From: Flavobacteriales bacterium UBA1112
Lineage (GTDB): Bacteria > Bacteroidota > Bacteroidia > Flavobacteriales_D > Sanyastnellaceae
DNA: 17,625 nt
Assembly (NCBI GenBank): GCA_002313415.1
Contig: DCBH01000072.1
Location: forward strand, 59,179 to 76,803
Direction: 5' to 3'
This document shows positions 8,851 through 17,100 of the stretch, one piece after another. The position numbers and the translations under genes were made by a program. The number at the start of each line of letters is the position of its first letter. Position 1 is the stretch's first letter. The notes below the pieces were generated by a model. That model saw nothing but the letters and a program-made list of their open reading frames with translations, was not told the origin of the DNA and searched no databases.

Positions 8851-8885
8851 AATGGGCTGATTTCTCACGAAGTCAGCCCATTTTA
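8851..8885. terminator. Bidirectional hairpin terminator between convergent genes
   Basis: A perfect 10-base inverted repeat, AATGGGCTGA (8851-8860) and TCAGCCCATT (8873-8882), encloses a 12-base loop and runs into TTTT at 8881-8884. It lies between the stop of the S8 protease (plus) and the stop of the acyltransferase (minus), so it can serve both. The T tract is better on the plus strand. Confidence 0.75.
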
Positions 8886-8907
8886 CGTTTCAAATTTTTA
8901 GTCAAAT

Positions 8908-9666
8908 TCATTGGGAATCAAAACGAGCTCTCAGCTCCAAAACTTGACTTTCCGTCCAATTGCGCACGTGAGAACGAAGGGCCTCAGCATCAGACATGTG
9001 AACGGCTTCGCCAATTCGGACTGCCACGTCAATATGCTTTGCGCCAAAATGATGGAACGCATGCGTCAGGAACCAAACTTTGTCGACCCACGCAATGTTG
9101 GGGTCTCGATATTCCAATGCCACAGGAACAATTGGAAAACCTTCTTCAGCGCACGTGTAGAACATGCCTGGGCGATATTCGAGCAATTCTGGACCTCGGT
9201 ATGTCGTTCCCTCTGGAAAAATGACAATGCCCATCCCTTCTTTTAACCTATTTCGGACGGCAGTCCTCGTGGCGCGACGGCTCTCTTTACTTTGTCGGTC
9301 CACCCATATGGTGCCAAGCAAAGAGGCCCCCCAACCAATAACTGGCCAAGACCTGGATTCGACACGTCCGACATAAACCACTGGAAATCCAACTGGAAAA
9401 AGGATGGCATCTACATAGGAACGGTGGTTGCCCATGAGCACGGCAGGTTTGTCAGGAAATTGACCTTCCCAGTGGATGCGAACACCCATAATTCGCTGGA
9501 CTTGTTGAACAAAACGGACAAAGCACCTATGGACAAAGATTCGTTTTGTTTTGATGCCTCCCCCCGCAATCCTCATCCACATAAAAGCCAAAAGAAGTCT
9601 TCCAATCGTGCCCAAAGACAGCAGCAAAAAAAGCACAAGTCGAATGAAGGCACGGACAATACGCAT
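8908..9666 (-). CDS. plsC: 1-acyl-sn-glycerol-3-phosphate acyltransferase (PlsC-like)
   Basis: The 252-residue membrane-associated enzyme would transfer an acyl chain to lysophosphatidic acid (or a related lysolipid), making phosphatidic acid for membrane lipids. It has an N-terminal hydrophobic helix (about 8-30), the catalytic HX4D motif in NHRSYVDA (His81, Asp86), the VDR segment (122-124) and the acceptor-binding FPEGTTYRG (150-158), in the order and spacing of the PlsC family. Length is normal. It begins 39 bases after the stop of the pseudouridine synthase gene on the same strand, so the two are probably co-transcribed with this gene second. A related role such as ornithine-lipid acyltransferase cannot be excluded, so the symbol is provisional. 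Confidence 0.88.
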   Translation of the reverse strand: MRIVRAFIRLVLFLLLSLGTIGRLLLAFMWMRIAGGGIKTKRIFVHRCFVRFVQQVQRIMGVRIHWEGQFPDKPAVLMGNHRSYVDAILFPVGFPVVYVGRVESRSWPVIGWGASLLGTIWVDRQSKESRRATRTAVRNRLKEGMGIVIFPEGTTYRGPELLEYRPGMFYTCAEEGFPIVPVALEYRDPNIAWVDKVWFLTHAFHHFGAKHIDVAVRIGEAVHMSDAEALRSHVRNWTESQVLELRARFDSQ

Positions 9667-9705
9667 GAGGACTGATTTCTGGTGGAAGTTACGTCTGTTG
9701 AAGTC

Positions 9706-10374
9706 TTATGCTGACTCGAATAGAGCCATCCACGGTGAGGTGGTTCTTGGCATGAATGTGTTTTGGACAACACGCCTCATCTTTTTGGCTGGGGGGACAG
9801 TGACCTCCATGCTCTCTTCGGTCGTGGGGTGAATCCAAGAGAAATAAGTGCATGTCAAATGAAGTCCATATCCTTTGTAGACTGGAGGTGTACCATAGAC
9901 AGTGTCCCCAACAATGGGATGGCCTACAGCGGCAGCATGCCTTCGGATTTGGTGAGTTCGACCGGAGAGTGGAGCCCATTCAACGAGAGAAGCGACACCA
10001 TGAACTCCCCAACTCCGAGATCCCAGACAACGGAATCTCGTCTCGCTGTGTTTTCCTTTCAAGGGCATGGCCACAAGACCTCGGTCAGTCTTCCATTGTC
10101 CAACATGCCAGGCGTGATATATTTTGGTGCTTCTCGACCAATTACGGCGAAGTGCCTGGTAAGCTAGCATTGTATGTGCAAATACAACCGGCCCTCGGGT
10201 TCCGTAATCAAGGCGGTGAAGAGGTTTCCAATGGCCAGGAGAGCATGATTTGCTGCCATTTTGAATGTGGTTCAGAAGTGTGTTTTTGCCTCGACCGTGA
10301 GTGGCCATACCCGCAGGTTTTAAAACAACACTGTGGTCAGTGTCTTGATATAAGATGTGACATGCAGGCTTCAT
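9706..10374 (-). CDS. RluA-family RNA pseudouridine synthase
   Basis: The 222-residue cytoplasmic enzyme would convert uridine to pseudouridine in rRNA or tRNA. The catalytic motif is HRLDYGTRG, with nucleophile Asp56. The start has the LKPAGMATHG segment that matches the usual KPAG-V-HP region. The later segment GRTHQIRRHAAAVGHPIVGD (about 147-166) is the family RTHQIRxH motif. It has no N-terminal S4 domain and is shorter than RluA/RluC/RluD proteins, closer to single-domain members such as RluA or TruC. The residue after the motif Thr is Arg where many members have Ser or Ala. It is the first gene of a likely two-gene unit with plsC and is divergent from the M43 metalloprotease. The target RNA position cannot be inferred. 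Confidence 0.87.
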   Translation of the reverse strand: MKPACHILYQDTDHSVVLKPAGMATHGRGKNTLLNHIQNGSKSCSPGHWKPLHRLDYGTRGPVVFAHTMLAYQALRRNWSRSTKIYHAWHVGQWKTDRGLVAMPLKGKHSETRFRCLGSRSWGVHGVASLVEWAPLSGRTHQIRRHAAAVGHPIVGDTVYGTPPVYKGYGLHLTCTYFSWIHPTTEESMEVTVPPAKKMRRVVQNTFMPRTTSPWMALFESA

Positions 10375-10507
10375 GCAACAAAGTTGGCTTAAATGGTTGC
10401 ACCAAACTCAGAAAATATGCTTTCTTCTTTGAGGCGGTGAAATTAGACGAGTTGTTTATAATTCAAGGCAAAACCGTATATTGCCTCGACGAGCTTAATA
10501 CATTTCA

Positions 10508-13327
10508 ATGCGTTCATTTTTGTTTTGGGGCCTGACATTTGCATCGATTGCGTTTGTGGTCTCCACGGCGCACGCCCAAACTAGCTTGACGATCGACGAC
10601 AGCAGTATTCGGCATCGGGTATGTCATACCATGGGCAATTTGGACCGCCTGATGCACAAAGATTCTCAGTTGGCAAGTCGAATGAGCCTCATCGAGAGGC
10701 AGACCCAAACGTATCTGCATGAAATGACGACCCAGTCAGTGCAACCTGCTGAAATGGTTGTGACCATTCCTGTTGTCTTTCATATCCTTTACAATACAGC
10801 GGCAGAAAACATCAGCGAGGCTCAAATCATGTCACAATTGGACATTTTAAATGAAGATTTTCGTCGATTGAACGCCGACCAAGACGACGTATGGCCCCAG
10901 GCTGCAGACTCGCAAATCGAGTTTTGCCTGGCTTCTCGAGATCCACAAGGAAATCCGACGGATGGGATTTTGCGAGTTTCGACGAATGTCTCGTCTTTTG
11001 GCGCCAATGATGCAATGAAGTTCAGCTCTCAGGGAGGTTCAGACGCTTGGCCGGCTTCAGATTACATGAATTTTTGGGTTTGTGACCTTGGTTCCAATCT
11101 CTTGGGCTATGCGCAGTTCCCCGGAGGTCCATCAGCTACAGATGGCATTGTATGTAACTACACAGCTACAGGAAACACGGGAACAGCACAAGCTCCTTTT
11201 AATTTGGGACGTACCGCAACCCACGAGGTTGGTCATTATTTGAACCTCCGTCACATCTGGGGCGATGGTGGATGTGGTCAGGACGATTTTGTGGCGGACA
11301 CGCCTGAGGACAACAGTGCCAACTATGGATGTGCAATAGGTTCCTCGAGTTGTGTTTCTGGGACGAGTGCAATGGTCCAGAACTACATGGATTATTCAGA
11401 TGACGATTGTATGAATTTGTTCACGCAAGGGCAGTCAGATCGCATGAATGCCTTGTTTGCTCCCGGCGGGGCGCGCGCGAGCTTGCTGAATTCGTCAGGT
11501 TGTGTCCCATCTGTTCCAGAGTTTGCCCTTGACGCTCAGGCTCAGTCTATTCTCTCGCCGACCGCTGGCGTCTGCGATACAAGCGTAATTCCTGTGATCC
11601 GTATTCGAAACAATGGTGAGCAGACACTGACCTCTCTTGACATTTCCTTCAGCGTCGACGGAGTGGTGCAAGGCGAATTGATTTGGACAGGTTCTTTGGA
11701 TTACGGTCTCAGCGAAGAAGTGACCTTGAGTGAAATTTCACCATTAGAAGGCAGTCACACGTTCTCATTTACTGTGTCCAATCCCAATGGTGGAGTAGAT
11801 GAAAATGTGGAGAACGACAGTGTTGCCAACGAATTTTTCATGAATACGACCGGAAGTGGCATTACCGTTAGTGTTGGAGGGGGAAGCTGGGACAGTGAAA
11901 TCGGCTGGAGTTTGGATTTGAATGGTACGGTATTCGCTTCAGGAGTGGCCGGGACAACGGATGAATGTCTTCCCAATGGATGCTATACGTTCAGTATGAC
12001 AGACAGCTATGGAGACGGTTGGAATGGCGCGACATATACGTTCACCGATGATGCGGGCAATGTGCTTGCTACAGGCGATCTCGACTCGGCACAGAGTGGC
12101 AATGGAACGAGCCAAGGGTCGGATATTGTACAAATAGGGGCGGATGGTTGTGGATTTGGTTGCACAGATGTGACCGCTTGCAATTATGACGAAGGAGCCA
12201 CGCTAGACGACGGTTCATGTGATTTTGACTGCTTGGGATGTACAGACCCAGTTGCTTGCAACTACGATGCGACAGCTACACAAGACGATGGATCTTGTTT
12301 GCTTTCCGACGATTGTGGTGTTTGTGGTGGTGACAATAGCACGTGCAGCGGCTGCAATGACCCACTGGCTTGCAACTATGACCCGTCGGCTACTTTGGAT
12401 GATGGCTCTTGCGAGTATCCTGATTTCGACGGGAGTTGTCCAACCTGTGATTTCTCACTCAACATCGAGGAAACCAATCTTGGTGCAGGAGAGGTGGGTG
12501 CGGCTGTGCAGACGAATGCTACAGGAACGCTTGACACGCTTGACATTTCGCTGATTTGGGACAATGTAGGTGGAAATGGATCTTGGGCTGCGGACTTGAT
12601 GATTGAAATTGTTCTGCCTGATGGAAGTTGTGTTTTCATCGGCGGTTACAACATCCCAAGCGCGTGCACGAATCTTGGAAATTATGCCGAAGTTTGGCCA
12701 ACTGACTGGCAGTCTTCAGAATCAGGGACGTACACAACAAATGTTGATTTGAGTGGTGCACAATTGACAGGGACTGGAACGTGGTCATTCTCGTTGGTGA
12801 ATGGATGGTCAGCAAGTGCAGGAGTTGATTACGACCTGACTGTCGTCTTAAATGGGCTTTGCACATCAATTCTAGAGGATGTTTTGGGATGCACTGACCC
12901 GGATGCATGCAATTTTAGTCCCAATGCGACAGAAGACGATGGTTCTTGCGAATTCACGAGTTGTGCAGGTTGCACCGATTCCACGGCGTGCAATTACGAT
13001 TCGAATGCCACAATCGATGATGGCTCTTGTTTGGCAAATGACCTCTGCGGACAGTGTGGAGGAGACAACAGCTCTTGCAGTGGCTGCACAGATTCTCAAG
13101 CCAACAATTACGATCCTGAGGCGCTGGTTGATGATGGCAGTTGCGAATACGCGCCTGTCTGTCCAGAAGATCTCAATGAGGATGGGCAAATTACTGTTGC
13201 GGACATCCTCGAGTTGCTTGCAGATTTTGGCTGCACGTCTGATTGTGACGCTGATTTAAACGGCGACGGAGCCACCAATGTCAATGATATACTTCAAATT
13301 TTGGCAGCATTTGGAGAAGATTGCTGA
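10508..13327 (+). CDS. Secreted M43-type zinc metalloprotease with Cys-rich repeats and dockerin-like C-terminus
   Basis: The 939-residue protein starts with a signal peptide (to about residue 24, AHAQ). A pro-region follows, then an M43 (pappalysin/cytophagalysin-like) catalytic domain (about 85-320). The zinc motif is HEVGHYLNLRH (His239, His243, His249; catalytic Glu240) and the Met-turn is QNYMDYSDDDCM (Met294). Next come a CARDB-like beta-sandwich (about 338-440), a TDSYGDGWNG domain (about 450-547) like that in the S8 protease, three Cys-rich repeats (551-637), a proprotein-convertase P-like beta domain (about 645-785), three more repeats (794-881), and two calcium-loop repeats (888-908, 916-936) ending the protein at Cys939. 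No typical T9SS type A domain is visible. It is probably an extracellular protease; its substrate is unknown. Confidence 0.9.
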   Translation: MRSFLFWGLTFASIAFVVSTAHAQTSLTIDDSSIRHRVCHTMGNLDRLMHKDSQLASRMSLIERQTQTYLHEMTTQSVQPAEMVVTIPVVFHILYNTAAENISEAQIMSQLDILNEDFRRLNADQDDVWPQAADSQIEFCLASRDPQGNPTDGILRVSTNVSSFGANDAMKFSSQGGSDAWPASDYMNFWVCDLGSNLLGYAQFPGGPSATDGIVCNYTATGNTGTAQAPFNLGRTATHEVGHYLNLRHIWGDGGCGQDDFVADTPEDNSANYGCAIGSSSCVSGTSAMVQNYMDYSDDDCMNLFTQGQSDRMNALFAPGGARASLLNSSGCVPSVPEFALDAQAQSILSPTAGVCDTSVIPVIRIRNNGEQTLTSLDISFSVDGVVQGELIWTGSLDYGLSEEVTLSEISPLEGSHTFSFTVSNPNGGVDENVENDSVANEFFMNTTGSGITVSVGGGSWDSEIGWSLDLNGTVFASGVAGTTDECLPNGCYTFSMTDSYGDGWNGATYTFTDDAGNVLATGDLDSAQSGNGTSQGSDIVQIGADGCGFGCTDVTACNYDEGATLDDGSCDFDCLGCTDPVACNYDATATQDDGSCLLSDDCGVCGGDNSTCSGCNDPLACNYDPSATLDDGSCEYPDFDGSCPTCDFSLNIEETNLGAGEVGAAVQTNATGTLDTLDISLIWDNVGGNGSWAADLMIEIVLPDGSCVFIGGYNIPSACTNLGNYAEVWPTDWQSSESGTYTTNVDLSGAQLTGTGTWSFSLVNGWSASAGVDYDLTVVLNGLCTSILEDVLGCTDPDACNFSPNATEDDGSCEFTSCAGCTDSTACNYDSNATIDDGSCLANDLCGQCGGDNSSCSGCTDSQANNYDPEALVDDGSCEYAPVCPEDLNEDGQITVADILELLADFGCTSDCDADLNGDGATNVNDILQILAAFGEDC
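12158..12418 (+). repeat. First block of three Cys-rich repeats in the M43 protease
   Basis: Three copies read GCTDVTACNYDEGATLDDGSC, GCTDPVACNYDATATQDDGSC and GCNDPLACNYDPSATLDDGSC. A CGVCGGDNSTCSG linker lies between the second and third. The codons for the conserved DGSC differ between copies (ggt tca tgt, gga tct tgt, ggc tct tgc), so the repeats are conserved as protein and diverged as DNA. Confidence 0.9.
12887..13150 (+). repeat. Second block of three Cys-rich repeats in the M43 protease
   Basis: The copies read GCTDPDACNFSPNATEDDGSC, GCTDSTACNYDSNATIDDGSC and GCTDSQANNYDPEALVDDGSC. The last has lost the middle Cys (ANN for ACN). The linker CGQCGGDNSSCSG again precedes the third copy, so this block repeats the layout of the first block at 12158-12418. 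Confidence 0.9.
13169..13315 (+). other. Dockerin-like pair of calcium-loop repeats at the M43 protease C-terminus
   Basis: Two related segments, DLNEDGQITVADILELLADF and DLNGDGATNVNDILQILAAF, are separated by GCTSDCDA. Each has a DxNxDGxxxxxD calcium-type loop followed by an amphipathic helix, the layout of type I dockerin repeats. They occupy the place where a secretion sorting domain is often found. Confidence 0.75.
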
Positions 13328-13407
13328 CAAACATTTGAATTTAGTTCCGGCTGTGAACTGCGTCTTTTCGCGTATGTTGCAGCCATTCTATCGTTTTCAA
13401 CACAAAA

Positions 13408-13920
13408 ATGAAACTCTTTGTAGCTAAGCTCAATCGCGATGCGGTTGAATCGGACTTGTTAGAATGGTTTGGTGCCATGGGGCCTGTTCGAAGTACCAAA
13501 ATTGTCACTGATCGCGAGACAGGGCAAAGCAAGTGCTTCGGTTTTGTCGAAATGGAAGATCGAGCAGGAGGGGAAAAGGCGATTGCCGAGATGAATGGCA
13601 AGGATTTCATGGGGTTTCGAATGGTCGTGAAAGAGGCTGAAGAACGCGGTTCACGTCCGAGGTCGAACAACACTGGAGGACGTCCAGAAGGGGCGAGAGA
13701 TAGTCATGGTAACGGTTCATCTTCTCGCTCGGTTGCAGGAAGTCGTCCGCAGAATGGAGGAAATCCCTCTTTTGGAGCGGATAAAAAGCCTGCGAAAAAA
13801 AAGAAAGTCCAACGACAGAAGCCTGACAAATATTCAGACGGTCCTCGTCAAACAAAAATGAAGAAATCACGAGGAGGAGGTGGATCGAAAGGGTGGTCGG
13901 ATTATGACGAGGAGTACTGA
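13408..13920 (+). CDS. RRM-domain RNA-binding protein with basic Gly/Arg/Lys-rich tail
   Basis: The 170-residue protein has one N-terminal RNA recognition motif (residues 1-78). RNP2 is KLFVAKL (2-8) and RNP1 is KCFGFVEM (42-49), with the two aromatic residues Phe44 and Phe46 that stack on RNA; the first RNP1 residue is Lys where Arg/Lys is usual. The remaining 90 residues are low-complexity: rich in Arg, Gly, Ser, Asn and Lys, with a KKPAKKKK cluster (about 126-133) and an acidic end (DYDEEY). Small RRM proteins of this kind are common in Bacteroidota and are thought to bind RNA, some being linked to cold or stress response. The RNA target is not evident. It is monocistronic by layout, with a strong terminator 36 bases after its stop. 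Confidence 0.92.
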   Translation: MKLFVAKLNRDAVESDLLEWFGAMGPVRSTKIVTDRETGQSKCFGFVEMEDRAGGEKAIAEMNGKDFMGFRMVVKEAEERGSRPRSNNTGGRPEGARDSHGNGSSSRSVAGSRPQNGGNPSFGADKKPAKKKKVQRQKPDKYSDGPRQTKMKKSRGGGGSKGWSDYDEEY

Positions 13921-13955
13921 TTTTTAAGTCATAAGATTCTTTTTGAAGCTGAATT

Positions 13956-13981
13956 AAAGGTGCCTTGAATGGCACCTTTTT
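13956..13981 (+). terminator. Intrinsic terminator of the RRM gene
   Basis: AAAGGTGCC (13956-13964), the loop TTGAAT and GGCACCTTT (13971-13979) form a perfect nine-base-pair stem that continues into a run of T. This is a classical Rho-independent terminator. Confidence 0.88.
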
Positions 13982-14080
13982 CATGCGGTAAGGTGAGGGT
14001 GCAGGATGGTCTTTGTTCATGGTTCGCAACCTCAATTTCCTGTGCTCATAGAGATTTATCATGGTTTAGAGTGTCAAAAA

Positions 14081-14110
14081 TTGTCGTTGGTCGATGAAAT
14101 CTTAATTTTC
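14081..14110 (+). promoter_or_regulatory. Candidate Bacteroidota promoter of the giant repeat-protein gene
   Basis: TTG at 14081-14083 and TAATTTTC at 14103-14110 are 19 bases apart. This matches the Bacteroidota TTG-N17-23-TAnnTTTG pattern except for the final base. The -7 element lies 36 bases before the ATG at 14147, downstream of the terminator at 13956-13981. The other sequence in 13921-14146 shows nothing further. Confidence 0.4.
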
Positions 14111-14146
14111 ATCCTTATATTTAAAAGTTCCATCAAAAGACTCGAT

Positions 14147-17100
14147 ATGCGAATTTTCATCTCCGCTCTGCTCGTGGTTTTTTCTCAAGTGTCTATGGCT
14201 CAATCAGTTGTGCCGGGATGCACCTTTGAGATTGCCTGTAATTTTGATCCTGAGGCCACTGTAAACGACGGCTCTTGTGACTTTGTGAGCTGCCTAGTTT
14301 TGGGATGCACCGATTCCGCGGCATGCAATTACGATGCTGCTGCAACAATCAATGACGGCTCTTGTGACTATTTGAGTTGCCTCGTTGCTGGTTGCACCCT
14401 TGAAAATGCTTGCAACTATGATGCAGCGGCTGAAGTGAATGACGGTTCATGTGAGTACACGAGTTGCGCAGGTTGTACAAATGAGTTTGCAGACAACTAT
14501 GATGTGACTGCTACGGTCGACGATGGCAGTTGCAATCCCATTTTAGGGTGCACAAGTGAGCAAGCCTGCAACTTCAATCCAAATGCGAACGAAGACGACG
14601 GAAATTGTGATTTTGTGTCGTGCCTTGCAACAGGTTGCACGGATGTATCAGCGTGTAACTACGATTTGGAGGCGCAAGTCAATGATGGGTCATGTGTCTT
14701 TCCACAGGCGGGAAGAGATTGTGATGGGAATTGCTTGGCTGATGCGGATGGAGATGACGTGTGCGATGGAGATGAGATTCCAGGTTGCACCTCTGAAACA
14801 GCACTAAATTTCAACCCTATTGCCACAGATGATGATGGATCTTGCCAGGAGCCAGTAGGAGGGTGTACCGATCCTGAGGCTTGTAATTTTAATGTGGAGG
14901 CAACCAATGATGACGGGTCATGTGAATTTGAGTCGTGTGCTGGCTGTCTTCAATCTACAGCATGCAACTACGACGAAACCGCTTTGTATGCAGATGAATC
15001 GTGCGTTTTCCCTGAATTTGGTTATGACTGTGATGGAAACTGTTTGCTCGATGAGGATGGTGATGGCGTGTGTGATCCTTTCGAAATTGTGGGCTGTCAG
15101 GACTCGTTGGCGTGCAACTTTGACATCAGTGCTACAGATCCTGGTCAATGCAACTATGCAGCTCCCAATTTCGATTGCGACGGAAATTCATTGAGGCCCT
15201 TATTCACGTCATTTCCAGCAAATGTGATTGTCCAAGGTTGGCAAGTCCCTGCGGTTGAAGATGCCGTTGTTGAGGCCATTGTGTCCCCATTTGCGCCCTC
15301 TTTCGAGGGAACCTACAATGGAAACATGTGCTACGACGAAAGTCCTTCTCCCAGCATCACTTTTGATGGTGAAACGCGCATTGATGGGGTTTGTGAGCAC
15401 GACTACACCCTGTTTCGTTCATGGACGGCAACAGATTGTTCAGGCTATTCGCGTTCACGTGAGCAGATCATTGTCGTTGTGGATACAGTCCCACCGGTTT
15501 TGTTCGTGCCTGAAAATCTGACAGTACTCTGTCAAGATATGGAAACAGCAGATCTCGGTGAAGCATACGGAACGGATGATTGCGGTGAAGTAACCATTGC
15601 TGTTGAAGAGGAAGTTGTAGCGGGAGATTGTCCAGGAAGCTATACTGTTGTCAGGACATTCATTGCTACTGACCCTTGTTTGAACATGGCCTCTGGTCAA
15701 CAAATCATTGATGTGATTGATGACGAAGCGCCAGTGATTCAGGAGTTGTCGGATTTGGTGTTGAGCTGTGCACAGGAGATCCCTTCAAATCTTCCCGTGG
15801 TGTCAGACAATTGCAGTGATGTTGAAGTCAGTGTCACGGAGAATCTTATTTCAGGCTCGTGTCCTCAGTCCTACACCATAGAACGCGTTTACACGGCCAC
15901 AGATGCTTGTGGGAATGCTTCTACGACAACGCAAAGCATTGAAATTGTTGATGATACTCCACCTTTCGTGGTCTCGGGCTGGAATGGTTGCGAGGACGTG
16001 GCTTCCTGTGCGATTGACATCAATGGCTTGATTGGTGAAACCATACCAGAAGCGAGTTTGGAAGTGGCTGACAGTTGTGACGACAACCCGACGTTTGTCG
16101 TGACAGACGTCGTGGTTTCTTCTTCAGATGCACTCGAGGTGGTGATGAGAGAGTATCTCATTTCTGATGCATGTGGCAACACCTTGGTGCTGGCTGAGCA
16201 ATACAATGTGACTCTTGTGAACCCTGGTTGCACGGATGAGTTGGCTTGCAACTTCAATGACGAAGCCAACGTGCTTGACGACTCCTGCGAGTTTTGTTCA
16301 TGTGGACAAAATGCTTGCGGATGTATGGATGATGAAGCCTGCAATTACAACCCTGACGTCGACTATGACGACGACTCTTGTGAATATGCTGATGCAGGAT
16401 ATGACTGTGATGGCATTTGTTTTGATGTGAACAACAATGACATTTGTGACATTGAGGAGGCAGGTTGTACTGACATTCAAGCATGCAACTACGATCCCGT
16501 CGCGGCGGTAGATGATGGCTCTTGTGATTACTGTTGTGCCTACGAAACATTCACTTCAACTGAGGAAGGGTACAGTGTCAGTATTGATTTAATTCAACAC
16601 CATACATCAGGTAATCTCGAGGGACTTAGCACGTATCGAGTATACGTCAACACTCCGAATTCGGATGACGTTTTGACTGCGGTCACGGGAAGTGATGATT
16701 TTCCCCTAGCTCTTCACACGACAACGTCGTTTTATCAAAATGTTTTTGGTGGCTGCCTCGGAACAAATATCAGTTCGGCCATGATGGTTGTGGCGCCTGA
16801 CGCGGCCTATGATTCGTATGTTACCATAGGCGCGACATCAAGTGACGATTTAAGTGGGGGTGAAGCACAGCTCATTCCAGGCGCTTGGATTGATTCGTTT
16901 GAATCGGGAAACAGCATTACTGTGGACGACAACCTAGGTAGTGGATGGTTCTTGGTTCCGCCGGGTGGAGTGAATGGCGTTTCTGGCGATGACAATCGAG
17001 TGTTGGTTGCACAACTGACTACCGATGGTCAAATCTCAGGTTCCTTTAGAGTTCAGGTATTCCCCGAGGGAGATCAAGTCAATGACGTTCGTCCTGATTT

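Noticed and set aside
10499..10506. TACATTTC resembling a Bacteroidota -7 element
   Set aside because: It ends one base before the M43 protease ATG and has no TTG at proper spacing, so it cannot be the promoter for that start.
9852..10535. Open plus-strand frame of 227 codons
   Set aside because: It lies antisense to the well-supported RluA-type pseudouridine synthase and runs into the M43 protease start. Its product is not recognisable.
13343..13359. Short inverted repeat AGTTC...GAACT after the M43 protease
   Set aside because: A five-base-pair stem without a clear T run is too weak to call a terminator.
13607..14062. Open minus-strand frame of 151 codons across the RRM tail and intergenic region
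   Set aside because: It overlaps the RRM gene and the intrinsic terminator at 13956-13981, and no domain is recognisable.
15889..16344. Open minus-strand frame of 151 codons
   Set aside because: It is antisense to the continuous giant-protein frame and is low-complexity Ser/Thr-rich, as expected for a shadow of Cys/Asp-rich repeats.
14216..16537. Spaced near-repeats that might suggest a CRISPR or other DNA repeat array
   Set aside because: The similarity is at protein level, in frame, with variable codons and variable unit length. There are no identical direct repeats with unique spacers.
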